A stretch of DNA of 64,000 nt from Hyphobacterium marinum (GCF_036330325.1 NZ_JAZDRO010000001.1:930001-994000), one strand, 5' to 3'; counted from the stretch's first letter, positions 17,446-26,651 are shown. Translations and numbers: made by a program. The notes: generated from the letters alone by a model not told the origin.

Positions 17446-18230
17446 GCCGCAAGCGCCGGAAAGCGCCAGACATCCATGGCGAGCGCGCCATGCGTCCAGC
17501 CGGCATGGAGCGCTTCACCGCCACCGCCGGACGCCGCGAGCGCCGCAATCAGCGGGCGGAAATGTTCCGGCGTCGGATGATTGCGCGCGGCATGCGGCGC
17601 GCTTCGCCAGTCCAGGATGGCCGAAAGGTCTCCTGCCACAAGCTTTGGCCGCGCCCACTCTGCGAAGGATTCCGCTTCGGCCAGGGGAGGCGCATCTTCA
17701 GGTGCGCCGAGCGCATCACGAAGCGAATGGGTGAGCGAGCCCGAGAAGACGAGTTGGTGCCCCTCACGCGCCAACGGCGCGAGTGCAGCGCCAAGCTCAG
17801 CCGAGGCGTGATCCTGTGACTGCCGTGGTGGCAGCGAAACCTGGATGACGGGTGCTTGGGGCTGCGGGCGAAGCAGGGCGAGCGGGACCCAGACGCCGTG
17901 ATCAAGACCGCGGTTCGCATCCGTTTCTGCGCTGATCCCCACTGCTTTCAAGCGTGCGGCGATGTGGACCGCAAGCTCGGGACTGCCGTTCGCCGTATAC
18001 TGGTAACGTGCCAGAACCTCACCGAAACCGGCGAAGTCATGTATCGTTGAGGGCCGAGACGAGGCCGTCACCTTCACCGGACCGCTTTCCCAGTGGGCGG
18101 ACACCACGATCCACGATGCTGGTTCGGCCATGCGCGAACCGAATTTCGTGAGGAAAGCCCGCGCCTGCGAGCGCCCCGTAAGCAGGCTGGGTGCGCCATG
18201 GGATAGAAAGAGGGGATTGCGGACAGTCAT
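17442..18230 (-). CDS. DODA/LigB-type extradiol ring-opening dioxygenase
   Basis: 262 residues, the usual length for YgiD/DODA-like class III extradiol dioxygenases, which open catecholic rings using a single Fe or Zn. Visible metal and catalytic histidines: FLSHGAPSLL (His11), SAHWES, and GLDHGVWVPLALLRP. The C-terminal HAGWTHGALAMDVW is also typical. The chosen start (18230) gives the conserved N-terminus TVRNPLFLSHGAP; an upstream in-frame start at 18323 would overlap the control region of the divergent LysR gene and is rejected. The gene is divergent from that regulator with 111 bases between starts, the classic layout of a LysR-controlled target. Confidence 0.88.
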   Translation of the reverse strand: MTVRNPLFLSHGAPSLLTGRSQARAFLTKFGSRMAEPASWIVVSAHWESGPVKVTASSRPSTIHDFAGFGEVLARYQYTANGSPELAVHIAARLKAVGISAETDANRGLDHGVWVPLALLRPQPQAPVIQVSLPPRQSQDHASAELGAALAPLAREGHQLVFSGSLTHSLRDALGAPEDAPPLAEAESFAEWARPKLVAGDLSAILDWRSAPHAARNHPTPEHFRPLIAALAASGGGGEALHAGWTHGALAMDVWRFPALAA

Positions 18231-18324
18231 GATGCTGCTTTCAGTGGGGCTTGCACCGGGCGGGAAAATCGCACCATGACAGAAGGCGAAATCGGAATTA
18301 ATACCTTCGATCACGTATGACAAT

Positions 18325-18337
18325 TTCCGAAACGGAA
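18325..18337. promoter_or_regulatory. Short dyad in the dioxygenase/LysR divergent region
   Basis: TTCCG-AAA-CGGAA, a perfect five-base-arm palindrome ending four bases before the LysR ATG. LysR proteins usually bind dyads in such divergent gaps and repress themselves. The position over the translation start of the regulator would suit autorepression. Inference only. Confidence 0.3.
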
Positions 18338-18341
18338 TGAT

Positions 18342-19232
18342 ATGGACCGTATCGACGCGCTTCGCCTGTTTGCCACCGTCGCCGAGCTTGGCAGCTTCAC
18401 CAAGGCCGCCGAGCGCGAGGGGATTACGCCCGGCGCGGCGTCGAAGCAGATTACGGCGCTGGAAAGCCGTTTGCAGGCCCGGTTGCTGGAACGGACGACA
18501 CGGTCTGTCCGGCTGACCGATGCCGGTGAAGCCCTGCTCGACCGGCTGAAGCCCTGGCTGTCGGAATACGAGTCGCTGGAGAACGGGCTGGCGGATGACA
18601 ATGCCGCACCGGCGGGCCTGTTGCGTATCTCCGCCCCGGTCGATTTCGGCGCGCGGCGCCTGATCGGCCCGGTTTCGGAGTTCATGAAAAAATGGCCGGA
18701 GGTCGAGGTTCGCTTGTCATTGTCCGACCGCATGATCGACCTCGTGGACGAAGGTTTCGATCTGGCTGTGCGGATGGGCAACCTGCCCGATTCAACCCTG
18801 ATCGCGAAACGGCTGGCCCGGGCCTGTCTCGTTGCCATTGCGTCACCGGAGTATCTGGAAAACGCGCCGCCTTTGACCGGTCCTGCGGACCTTGCCAACC
18901 ATGACTGCATTATCGACCGGAACAAGCCGACGCCGCTGTCCTGGAAGTTCACCCGCGATGGTGAAAGCGAAGAGGCCCGGATCAACGGGCGGCTGACTCT
19001 GAATGGTGCCACTGCGGCGGTCGAGGCGGCGGCCGCCGGGATGGGGATTGCCTGTCCGCCTTACTGGGCCGCGCGGGAGGCGCTGGACGAGGGCCGCGTG
19101 GTCAAGGTGTTGCCCTTCTGGGAGCCGGACCATCGCGATCTCTGGGCGGTTTATCCGTCCAATCGCTATCTGGCCCAGCGCGTGCGCCTGTTTGTCGATC
19201 ACCTGGCCGCGTCATTCAGTGATCAGGTCTGA
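18342..19232 (+). CDS. LysR-family transcriptional regulator
   Basis: 296 residues. The N-terminal winged helix-turn-helix is clear (MDRIDALRLFATVAELGSFT, then AAEREGITPGAASKQITALE and ERTTRSVRLTDAG). The effector domain (about 90-292) has the LysR substrate-binding fold, with FDLAVRMGNLPDS and AAGMGIACPPYWAARE, matching the CrgA/DsdC-like subgroup annotated in many proteobacteria. It diverges from the ring-opening dioxygenase gene, its most likely target. The gene ends only eight bases before the convergent FAD monooxygenase gene. Confidence 0.9.
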   Translation: MDRIDALRLFATVAELGSFTKAAEREGITPGAASKQITALESRLQARLLERTTRSVRLTDAGEALLDRLKPWLSEYESLENGLADDNAAPAGLLRISAPVDFGARRLIGPVSEFMKKWPEVEVRLSLSDRMIDLVDEGFDLAVRMGNLPDSTLIAKRLARACLVAIASPEYLENAPPLTGPADLANHDCIIDRNKPTPLSWKFTRDGESEEARINGRLTLNGATAAVEAAAAGMGIACPPYWAAREALDEGRVVKVLPFWEPDHRDLWAVYPSNRYLAQRVRLFVDHLAASFSDQV

Positions 19233-19240
19233 CCCTGTTC

Positions 19241-20425
19241 CTACCAGAACCACCGTCCGCGCCCGACCAATGTCCAGGCCATGAAATTCCGCACCAGCGG
19301 AACCCGGCAAAGCGGTCCGAACAGGATGTTGCGCAGCCGGGCGACCAGTTGCGACGAGCCCTGGAAGACCGGCGTTAACGCCCATGACATCCAGACATAG
19401 AAGCGCGCCGTTTTCTTTCGCTCGCTCTCAAACGCGGCCAGTGACACAGCGGCCGGCCGTTCCGGCTCGATGCTGTCTGCCAGCGCAACGGCATCGCCCA
19501 GCGCCAGATTGGCTCCCTGACCCAGCTGGGGGCTGGTGCCGTGGGCCGCATCGCCGATCAGGACAACGCGGCCGCGCCGCCAGTTCGGGCAGCGGACATC
19601 GCGATAGGTCGCCGGGGTGAAGGTGTCGAGGCTCTCCACGCCGTCGAACAATTCTGCAGCCTCCGGCCAGAAACCGGCGACCTGGGCGCGAAACGCGGTC
19701 AGGCCTGCGTCGCGCCACCGCTGGAACCCATCCCCGCGCAGGGACCAGAAAAAGCTGACGGACGGGGTGCCGTCCGCCCGTGCCGGGTCTCGGCCAACCG
19801 GCAGGACGCCAATCATCACCCGGCAGTCGTCATAGACCTGGGCCAGATTGCGCGCCTGCGTCCAGCGACCGTCCCGGTCGGGACGGACGGCCCAGACCGC
19901 GCCCCACGGGTAGATGGGGGCACGTGCCGCAGGCGAGACGAGCGAGCGCAATACCGATTGCGCGCCGTCACTGACCACGACCAGATCAAAGGGTCCGCAG
20001 TGTTCGCCCGTCTCCAATGTCAGGCAGGGCCGCTCCCAGTCCGAAATGCCGGCGACGCTGGCACCGGTCCGGAAGCGGATGCCAGAGTCCTGAGCAGCTT
20101 CCAACAGGGTATCAAACAGGCTGGCGCGATGGATTCCGATACCGTGGTCGGCCTTCCGGCCATAGGCATAGCGAAGGTCGAGGATCGTTCGTCCGTCTGG
20201 CGAGACGCCATGCAGACGATCGATGCGGGCTCCGGCAGCCGCGATGGGCTCCTGCAGCCCCAGCCGGTCGAGCGCTTCGAGCCCGGAGGGTTGAAGGAGG
20301 AGGCCGGCACCGAGCGGCTGCGGCTGCTCAAACCGTTCAAAAATCTCGACGGAATGCCCCTGTCTCGCCAATGCGATGGCGCTCGCCATGCCGCCGATCC
20401 CGCATCCGGCGACGGCGATCCTCAT
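19241..20425 (-). CDS. FAD-dependent monooxygenase (PHBH/UbiH-like fold)
   Basis: 394 residues. The FAD-binding Rossmann motif GCGIGGMASAIALARQG is at residues 7-23, the adenine-binding acid follows in VEIFER, and the second FAD motif GDAAHGTSPQLGQGANLAL is near 290. These are flavin monooxygenases that hydroxylate aromatic or quinone-like substrates with NAD(P)H and O2; the substrate is unknown. The start overlaps the stop of the DNA methyltransferase gene by four bases (ATGA), so the two are co-transcribed. The convergent LysR/dioxygenase genes suggest an aromatic-compound theme, but a joint pathway is inference. Confidence 0.88.
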   Translation of the reverse strand: MRIAVAGCGIGGMASAIALARQGHSVEIFERFEQPQPLGAGLLLQPSGLEALDRLGLQEPIAAAGARIDRLHGVSPDGRTILDLRYAYGRKADHGIGIHRASLFDTLLEAAQDSGIRFRTGASVAGISDWERPCLTLETGEHCGPFDLVVVSDGAQSVLRSLVSPAARAPIYPWGAVWAVRPDRDGRWTQARNLAQVYDDCRVMIGVLPVGRDPARADGTPSVSFFWSLRGDGFQRWRDAGLTAFRAQVAGFWPEAAELFDGVESLDTFTPATYRDVRCPNWRRGRVVLIGDAAHGTSPQLGQGANLALGDAVALADSIEPERPAAVSLAAFESERKKTARFYVWMSWALTPVFQGSSQLVARLRNILFGPLCRVPLVRNFMAWTLVGRGRWFW

Positions 20426-21570
20426 GCGGCTTTAGCGGTGCAGGCCGCATCGTGGAGGGGCAGAAGCAGGTGCTTGTTCAGCCACGCGACAACCGGCACG
20501 GCCACGCCGTCGCCGGTCAGCCGGTAGGCCTGTGTCGGAATTCCGGGCAGGGGATAGCTGTCGGGAAGGCCCATAAGGCGCGCCGTTTCGCGCGGTGATA
20601 GCAGCCGGGCGCGTAGCCGTCCGTTCTCGATAACGGCGAGGATTTGCCGGCTTGATCCGCCACCAGGTGTGCGCAGGCAACCGGCCACGCCGTCGAACCG
20701 GATTTCGGCCCGCTGGAGACGTTGACCGTCCCGCGTCCGGGTTCGCCGGTAGATCGTTCCGATAGTGCGCTGGCCCGAAGCAAGGGCGGCGTCGAGGCGG
20801 GCGCGGTTGACGGAGTCCATCTGCGCGACAAGCCGGTCGGTTTTCCCGGGTGCCAGCCAGGGGGTCGCGGGCGTATCCGGTTCGAGAAGGTCGGCGAGTT
20901 CGACCGTCCGCCCGGGTGGTACAGGCAGGGACCAGTCGATCCAGTTGCCCCGAACCCGTTCGGGCAGCGCGTCCCGTGCCGCATTCACGCGCCGGTTCTC
21001 CGCCCCGGTTGGTCCGGTCAGCGGGCCAGGTATCGCCCGATCTGCCCGGACCGCGATCACAAAGAGGCGGGGCCGCGACTGGGGCAGGAAATCCGCGGCA
21101 TCGAGAACCACCGCACCGAACCGGTAACCGGCGGTGCCCAGGGCGTCACACAGCGTCGCGAAATCCCGGCCATCGTTGGAGGTCAGCAGACCGGTGACAT
21201 TCTCGATCACGACCAGGGGGGGTGGCCGGCCATCCGCACACAGGCCTTCCATCAGACGCCAGAAGGCAAAGAACGCGCCGGAGCGGGACGCCGCGAGGCC
21301 TTCGCGCCGGCCTGCCAGCGACAGGTCCTGACAGGGCGGCGAGGCCCAGACGAGATCGGCCAGGCCGGGTAGATCGCCGATGCGCAGGTCCGCGATGTTG
21401 CGTGTGTCGGGCCGGTGGCCAAACGCGGCATGGTAGGCGTCGGCTTTGCCGTCATCGAAATCATTGGCGAAACGGCAGTCCCAGCCCGTCCCGAGGCCCA
21501 GGCGTGCCATGCCGCCGCCAGCAAAGAATTCGTACAGGACCGGGCGGCAATCGCGAGTCATGACGGGCAT
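20422..21570 (-). CDS. DNA (cytosine-5-)-methyltransferase, orphan
   Basis: 382 residues. Motif I FAGGGMARLGLG (16-27), motif IV WASPPCQDLS with catalytic Cys80, motif VI VIENV (121-125), motif VIII QSRPRLF (164-170), a variable target-recognition region (about 190-330), motif IX-like RETARLMGLPDSYPLP, and motif X GDGVAVPVVAWL are all in order. No restriction endonuclease or Vsr gene is adjacent, so it is either a solitary epigenetic methyltransferase or part of a decayed system; the intact motifs argue that it is active. The recognition sequence cannot be read. It is translationally coupled to an FAD monooxygenase gene, an odd partner. Confidence 0.92.
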   Translation of the reverse strand: MPVMTRDCRPVLYEFFAGGGMARLGLGTGWDCRFANDFDDGKADAYHAAFGHRPDTRNIADLRIGDLPGLADLVWASPPCQDLSLAGRREGLAASRSGAFFAFWRLMEGLCADGRPPPLVVIENVTGLLTSNDGRDFATLCDALGTAGYRFGAVVLDAADFLPQSRPRLFVIAVRADRAIPGPLTGPTGAENRRVNAARDALPERVRGNWIDWSLPVPPGRTVELADLLEPDTPATPWLAPGKTDRLVAQMDSVNRARLDAALASGQRTIGTIYRRTRTRDGQRLQRAEIRFDGVAGCLRTPGGGSSRQILAVIENGRLRARLLSPRETARLMGLPDSYPLPGIPTQAYRLTGDGVAVPVVAWLNKHLLLPLHDAACTAKAA

Positions 21571-21660
21571 GCTAGCCGGTTTTCCACACTTGTGCGCTGA
21601 TCCGTTCTGACGCGGCCGCGGCGGCTGTGGAAAACACCGTGAACAGGGCGTGGATAGGCG

Positions 21661-22269
21661 CTAGCCCGGAACAGGCTTCCACCATCGCAGGAAAGTGACG
21701 GTCGCGTCCTCCAGCACCGCGGCCGGCGGCAATTCGCCATCCGGGCCGGCATAGGGCGACGGGTCAAACCAGTAACCCAATTGCGGATTGGCAGGGTCCG
21801 TGCAGACGACCAGACCCGAGAGGGCTTCCATGCCGGGCAAGCAGTCGTCCGCCGAAAAGCCGCTATCGGCAAAGCGGCCGCCGATATCGATGCGCGGATT
21901 GTCGACCAGTCCGGCTGCGTGAAGAGTGACCTCGCCGATCGTGCCCGGTGGAAAGGCTTCCGCGACCTCGGCGACCGGTGCCGAGCCGTTCGCAGTGCGG
22001 AGGAGAAAGACGGTATAATCAAGACCCTCACTACTGCGGGTCGCCGTATCAATTTCGTATCCGGGGGCCAGGCTGGCGATCGTGGACGCGTCGAACGGGG
22101 TATCGCCGCGAAACGGGCCAATGGCGTCCTCCGATACTGTCCACAGTGTACTTGTCCCGGCACCGGCCGGGTCGGATGCACGGGCCTCTCCGTCTTGTCC
22201 GCGCTCGGCGGGCGCACAGGCCACGACCAGAAACAGCGCGCCAAGCAGGTGATTTGGAAATGGCTTCAT
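21661..22269 (-). CDS. Small lipoprotein of unknown function
   Basis: 202 residues from the start that puts a lipoprotein signal at the N-terminus (MKPFPNHLLGALFLVVAC, modified Cys18); a start five codons upstream is possible. The mature protein begins with a disordered linker and contains IGPFRGDTPFDASTIASLAPG, a 'GP...DTPFD...L..LFPGYEV'-like segment I have seen in small envelope lipoproteins (possibly DUF1131, recalled only). Two cysteines (DDCLPG and LVVCTDP) may pair. It diverges from another lipoprotein gene with 47 bases between starts. Confidence 0.7.
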   Translation of the reverse strand: MKPFPNHLLGALFLVVACAPAERGQDGEARASDPAGAGTSTLWTVSEDAIGPFRGDTPFDASTIASLAPGYEIDTATRSSEGLDYTVFLLRTANGSAPVAEVAEAFPPGTIGEVTLHAAGLVDNPRIDIGGRFADSGFSADDCLPGMEALSGLVVCTDPANPQLGYWFDPSPYAGPDGELPPAAVLEDATVTFLRWWKPVPG

Positions 22270-22316
22270 GGCATAATCTCCCAAGCGGGGATGCTAGGAC
22301 GAATTCGGGGGGCATC

Positions 22317-23162
22317 ATGAAACATATAATTGCGCTCGTCATTGGCGGGGTGAGCCTGACCGCCTGCGCGGCGACCACGACAACCGCGGGCCTGCCGGCA
22401 GCCGGTAGGCTGGGTAGCACGGCATTCGACTATGCGCCCGTGCGCCCCGAGACCGAGGACATGGCCCGCTTTGGCTACAGCCTGTCAGGGATGACGAATG
22501 GCTGGAATGGCGAAATGCGGTTCGAAAGCGAGGGGGGCGGACTGGCCGTCGACCTGGTGATGGATCGCGGCGGTGAACGCACCGCCGCCGCGCTGGACAT
22601 TGCCATGCCCTATCTCGAAAACGGCGTCCGCCGCTTTACCGGGCAAACCGAGTCCGGTGACCCGGTCGAAGTCGTCCTGCAGGCCGGCCCGTGTCTCGAC
22701 CCGGGCAGTGCGCGTCACCAGACCCATTTTGCCACCGTTTCTGTGGGCAGCGAACGGTACGACGGATGCGCGCGCGAGGAGGCCGCAACGGACCGCTGGA
22801 CCAATTATATCGCCAGCTATCTGCCGGCGATTGACACCTGCCTCTATGAAATGCGCAACCAGGCCGAACACGTCACGCTGGCCTATCCCGTGGCCAGTTC
22901 GACCGGCGTAAGGCTGGGCAACCGCCTGGGCCAGCGCTGGGAATGCGTGACGCGGCAGGGCAACCAGGCCGTGAATGCCATGCGTACGCTTGAAGCCGGT
23001 GATGTTATGGAAGGCGAGAATGACCCGATTTTCGTCCGTGGCGAAATGCCGATGGCCGGTGAAGGCTGCTATGTCTACGAGTCGGTTCGTACAGCGGACG
23101 GTGAACTGATCGGTGCGTTCGGTTTTGACGCCTGCAGCGCCCCGACTGGTCCGATGGGTTAA
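22317..23162 (+). CDS. Lipoprotein of unknown function
   Basis: 281 residues. Signal peptide with lipobox LTAC (MKHIIALVIGGVSLTAC, Cys17), then a Thr-rich linker. The mature domain is of the small periplasmic mixed alpha/beta type, with repeated aromatic/Gly strands (WNGEMRFESEGGGLAVDLVM) and at least six cysteines, consistent with disulfides. GGGGGG just upstream can serve as ribosome site. A far longer in-frame extension to 21948 would overlap the divergent lipoprotein and lacks a signal; rejected. Family unknown. Confidence 0.75.
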   Translation: MKHIIALVIGGVSLTACAATTTTAGLPAAGRLGSTAFDYAPVRPETEDMARFGYSLSGMTNGWNGEMRFESEGGGLAVDLVMDRGGERTAAALDIAMPYLENGVRRFTGQTESGDPVEVVLQAGPCLDPGSARHQTHFATVSVGSERYDGCAREEAATDRWTNYIASYLPAIDTCLYEMRNQAEHVTLAYPVASSTGVRLGNRLGQRWECVTRQGNQAVNAMRTLEAGDVMEGENDPIFVRGEMPMAGEGCYVYESVRTADGELIGAFGFDACSAPTGPMG

Positions 23163-23198
23163 CCGGGTTTTTACGCGGCGCAGCCCAAGGGCGGTGAC

Positions 23199-24140
23199 AT
23201 GCGCACCGCCCTCGCCACTCTCATCGTCAGCCTACTCGCCGCAACCCCTGTTGACGCCGATGTCCGCGATATCCGGTTTCAGGAATCCGGGGAGGGCGGG
23301 CTCGTCGCGATCAGCTTTTCACAAGCACCGCGGTCGGTGACCGTGACGCCGGATGCACGGGGCGCGGCCATTCTCTTTGAAGGCGTGCAGGCCGACGGTT
23401 TCACGCTTGACCCGGTCGCCAATCCGCTTCTGGCACAGGTCGCGCTGACCCGACTCGAGCACGGCGTCGTCCTGCGCCTCGATGCTGCCGGCGCAGCCTG
23501 GAGCGATGTTGTCGCGCGCGCGTCCGGCGATGGAGCCATTGTTCGGATCACGCTGCGCGGGACGGGCAGCACGCCCTCGCTGCCCGAAAGCCGGATCCGG
23601 ACAGTTGCCGAGATGGCACCGACGCCGGAGGGGAACGCGGCGTCTGAAAACACCGAAACACAAAATGCGCACGACGAAGTCTCGGCGGATGCTGTGATGC
23701 CCGAAGCGCCGGCCGAAGCCGGGCCTGTGGACCCGCCGCTCAACGTCACGGACACCAATCCGGAAAGCCGCGTCGAGACCGGGCCGGTGGTGGGCGGTAC
23801 TCCGTCGCCGATCTCAACCCTGGCACCGGCAGGGTGTGCGCTGACAGCGGCTGCGGTGGAAGCAGACGGATGGGATCTGGACGCGTTGACGGCCCACAGC
23901 GCCTGCCTCGCAGACGAGGGCCGGGGCGAGGAGGCACGGCCCCTTCTCGAACGCGTTCTGGCGTTTGAACCGTCCCGGTTCGATGCCGCGCTCATGCTGG
24001 CGGAAATCACCGAAGACAGCGGAGAACGCTCAGCCGCGCAGGCTCTCTTCGAACAGGCCGCGGAAGCCGCCCGTACCGATGGCCAGGCCGCGGCGGCACG
24101 GGCCCGCGCCCGGGCGCTGGCGGCGCAGACCGATAACTAA
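23199..24140 (+). CDS. Exported TPR-type protein with an N-terminal AMIN-like beta domain
   Basis: 313 residues. A signal peptide (MRTALATLIVSLLAATPVDA) leads to a beta-rich region (about 20-125; DIRFQESGEGGLVAISFS) that resembles AMIN-type domains, a long Pro/Glu/Thr linker (130-205), and a helical C-terminal repeat region (RGEEARPLLERVLAFEPSR, then AQALFEQAAEAARTDGQ) that reads as TPR/Sel1-like helices. It probably binds an envelope partner. It begins 36 bases after the preceding lipoprotein gene in the same direction. It ends four bases into the convergent thioesterase gene. Confidence 0.7.
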   Translation: MRTALATLIVSLLAATPVDADVRDIRFQESGEGGLVAISFSQAPRSVTVTPDARGAAILFEGVQADGFTLDPVANPLLAQVALTRLEHGVVLRLDAAGAAWSDVVARASGDGAIVRITLRGTGSTPSLPESRIRTVAEMAPTPEGNAASENTETQNAHDEVSADAVMPEAPAEAGPVDPPLNVTDTNPESRVETGPVVGGTPSPISTLAPAGCALTAAAVEADGWDLDALTAHSACLADEGRGEEARPLLERVLAFEPSRFDAALMLAEITEDSGERSAAQALFEQAAEAARTDGQAAAARARARALAAQTDN

Positions 24141-25057
24141 CCGGCGAGATCTTTGCGGCAGACGGCCCTGAGAGCCGACAACCGCTCGTCCTCCATCTTG
24201 CGGATGCGCCGTGCTTTCAGGTCGAGCATGGCCGCGACGCCTTCCGTGGTCCACCAGGGCTGGCCAGAGACGGGGTCGAGGACCCAGTGGACCAGCCGCC
24301 GGACATTCGGATTGGCCTCGACCAGTCCCGACCGGATGACGAACAAATCGCCGGCTCGCGGCCGTCCTCGTGCCCGGATTCGTCCTTCCAGTAGTGCCCC
24401 ACCGAGGGATTCACCATTTCCGGATTGGCTGTCCCATTCCTCGGGAAAGGCTTCGCGGAAATGAATGACGGAGTCCGAGACCTTCGCCAACAGGCCTTCA
24501 GGGCGCAGGAAACCGAAGACATCGCAGTCGGCGGGCGAGAAGGCTCCACGTCCGATTTCGGTCAACCCGATTTGATCTGCAGCTTTGAGGGACACATTCG
24601 GCCGTCCCGGGTGAGGCGGAAGGCCGCGCGGGGAACAGGGCTCGGGCGGGCTGATCAGTACCTGCCGGGCCATGTCGGCAAACCGGGATGGCCATGGAAA
24701 CACCTGACCTGACGTAGGCACGGCGTGGTCGAGCCGGAGCGTCAGCCCGGCTGCAGGCCGTCCGTCGCCGTGTTCCATGACCAGGGCGGCCTGGCAGCTG
24801 TTCTCGTCGAGGGACGTAAAGCCGCCACGGATCACCAGGGGGGCGCCCGGCCGCGCCTCAGCGAGAAAATTGATATGGACTTCGCGGAGCAGGAGTGTCG
24901 CCGTCGCCCCGCCGCGGAACGGGGCGGTCATGCCTGCGCCCTGGGCGAGGTGGGCCACGGCCTCCATCGCCTTGGCGAGGTAGAATTTTACATTGAGGTG
25001 GCCGAGCTCATCGCATTCCCACGCGTTGGCATTGCCGCGCCACAGATCGCGCATCAC
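24137..25057 (-). CDS. Thioesterase family protein (tandem hotdog)
   Basis: 306 residues. The N-terminus has the acyl-CoA/acyl-ACP thioesterase signature WECDELGHLNVKFYLAKAME, with the aspartate and asparagine of the 4-hydroxybenzoyl-CoA-thioesterase type. A second hotdog half occupies the C-terminal part (about 165-295; GLTEIGRGAFSPADCDVFGF). It hydrolyses acyl thioesters; the exact substrate is unknown. The next gene (Zur/Fur) lies 55 bases upstream in the same direction, so co-transcription is possible. The 3' end overlaps the convergent TPR gene by four bases. Confidence 0.8.
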   Translation of the reverse strand: MMRDLWRGNANAWECDELGHLNVKFYLAKAMEAVAHLAQGAGMTAPFRGGATATLLLREVHINFLAEARPGAPLVIRGGFTSLDENSCQAALVMEHGDGRPAAGLTLRLDHAVPTSGQVFPWPSRFADMARQVLISPPEPCSPRGLPPHPGRPNVSLKAADQIGLTEIGRGAFSPADCDVFGFLRPEGLLAKVSDSVIHFREAFPEEWDSQSGNGESLGGALLEGRIRARGRPRAGDLFVIRSGLVEANPNVRRLVHWVLDPVSGQPWWTTEGVAAMLDLKARRIRKMEDERLSALRAVCRKDLAG

Positions 25058-25112
25058 CGTCTCCTGCAGTCAGGACCCGAGCCGAACAATGCCTGTTTCG
25101 GTTTCCCGGCGA

Positions 25113-25544
25113 TTAATGCGCGCAGCGCTCGCAGCGGCCGTAATGCTCGACCACGGAGTGATCAATCATGAAGCCTTCCGGGGCGTCTGCCGGTGTGGGC
25201 GCGCCGTGGCGTTCTTCCACATTGCCGCAATCGCCGCAGATATAGAGCTCGGCATTGCCGTCATCGTGGCTGTGGCCGCAGGCGACGAAGGCGTTGAGCG
25301 CTTCCACCTTGTGCGCCAGCCCTGCATTCATGAGAAAATCGAGCGCCCGGTAAATCGTCGGCGGCTTCGCCTTGTTGCCCGGCTCGTCGAGCTGGGCGAG
25401 AAGGTCATAGGCCTTGATCGGTCCCTTGGCCTTCAGCAGGAGCCCCAGGACGCGCCGGCGCAGCGGCGTCAGCTGTTCGCCCCGCCGCGCGCAATGCGCC
25501 GCAGCGTCGCTGAGTTTCTTTTCCATGGAATCGGCGTGCGTCAT
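25113..25544 (-). CDS. zur: Fur-family regulator, probably Zur
   Basis: 143 residues. The winged helix is typical (LTPLRRRVLGLLLKAKGPIKAYDLL, with the recognition helix PPTIYRALDFLMNAG). The C-terminal metal region has CGHSHDDGNAELYICGDCG and a terminal CERCAH, giving two CxxC pairs for the structural zinc and a His/Asp-rich sensing site, as in Zur rather than Fur. Zur represses zinc uptake when zinc is plentiful; no zinc transporter is adjacent, so targets would be elsewhere. A start at Met7 is possible. Confidence 0.8.
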   Translation of the reverse strand: MTHADSMEKKLSDAAAHCARRGEQLTPLRRRVLGLLLKAKGPIKAYDLLAQLDEPGNKAKPPTIYRALDFLMNAGLAHKVEALNAFVACGHSHDDGNAELYICGDCGNVEERHGAPTPADAPEGFMIDHSVVEHYGRCERCAH

Positions 25545-25777
25545 GGCGGTCAGTCTACTCCGGACGGCGACAAAAAATCGACCTTTGCCTGCTGTGTCCC
25601 GATCATATGGGACGGGAGCCTGCCCGGCACCAGCTTTCAGTCAGCAGACGAGACGGGCGGAATCGCAGCGGCCTGACCTGTTCCGGCGCGGCTTTTGCAC
25701 AAGGTGCGCGCACACATTGTGAGGCGCTTGGTCATGGGGTATCAAGCGCCCGTCTTGAAATCGAAGGGGTGCCTGAC

Positions 25778-26587
25778 ATGGCCGACGCCGCTCCGGAACA
25801 ACCGCGTCTCAGCGGACAGGTTCCGCTCTACAGAAATCCGCAGCCGCTGAACCGCGAGACCCACAAGTCCTATGGACTCAAGGCTCCGAAAAAGCCGTAC
25901 GAATTCCTGCGCGAAGCGCATTTCGTGCCCGCCATTGTGGGTGAATTCGGTATCGCTGCGGGCAGCTTCCCGGTCATCTTTGTTGGTGAGAAGCGCGTGC
26001 CGGTCGTGGTGATGGGCCTGCGTCAGGGAGAAAATTTGTTCGTGACGGAAGACGGCCAGTTCGATCCGAACTTCATGCTGCCGGCCTTTATCCGCCGCTA
26101 TCCCTTCGTCAGCGCGTCCAATGGTGCCGACAAGCCGGCCACCTTCTGTGTCGATATCGACGCGGACTCGGTGACCGACAAGAATCCTGAAATTCCGTTC
26201 TTCGATGAAAACGGTGAGCCGACCCAGGTCATCAACCAGGCCATCGAATTCGTCAGCGCCTTCGAACAGGACGCCCGGACGACGGAACTCTTCGTTCAGC
26301 GCCTGATGGATCTCGACCTGTTCGAGCGCAAGGAAATCTCGGTCGCCGACAAGGCCGATCCGACCAAGCAACAAAAGATCGCCGAATATTTCGGCATCGA
26401 CGAGAAGAAGCTCCTCGCGCTGCCATCCGAAACGGTGATGGAACTGCGCGATGCGGGTCATCTGGGCGCAATCTACGCCCACCTCGTGTCGCTGGCGCGC
26501 TGGGATCGCATCATCCAGCTCGGCCTTGGCATGACCAATGACGATCCGATTGCCCCGCCCAAAACCAAGGCGAAGGCCAAGAAATAA
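25778..26587 (+). CDS. SapC family protein
   Basis: 269 residues. The sequence is the SapC family throughout: YGLKAPKKPYEFLREAHFVP, FPVIFVGEKRVPVVVMGLRQG, FIRRYPFVSA and FDENGEPTQVI. SapC was first noted next to S-layer protein genes but has no proven activity; many copies are found in Caulobacterales. There is no signal peptide. AAGGGG lies 9 bases before the ATG. Single-gene unit closed by a terminator. Confidence 0.9.
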   Translation: MADAAPEQPRLSGQVPLYRNPQPLNRETHKSYGLKAPKKPYEFLREAHFVPAIVGEFGIAAGSFPVIFVGEKRVPVVVMGLRQGENLFVTEDGQFDPNFMLPAFIRRYPFVSASNGADKPATFCVDIDADSVTDKNPEIPFFDENGEPTQVINQAIEFVSAFEQDARTTELFVQRLMDLDLFERKEISVADKADPTKQQKIAEYFGIDEKKLLALPSETVMELRDAGHLGAIYAHLVSLARWDRIIQLGLGMTNDDPIAPPKTKAKAKK

Positions 26588-26619
26588 CCTTCCTCTCCGG
26601 AAGGCCATCCCATTGCAGG

Positions 26620-26651
26620 ACGCCGGCGTGGATATTCCGCGCCGGCGTTTT
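26620..26651 (+). terminator. Rho-independent terminator after sapC
   Basis: Nine-base arms ACGCCGGCG and CGCCGGCGT around an 11-base loop, ending in TTTT. It lies 32 bases past the SapC stop. Confidence 0.75.

Noticed and set aside
20422..21570. Restriction-modification system
   Set aside because: Both flanks were read for an endonuclease or Vsr gene; only a monooxygenase and a lipoprotein gene are found.
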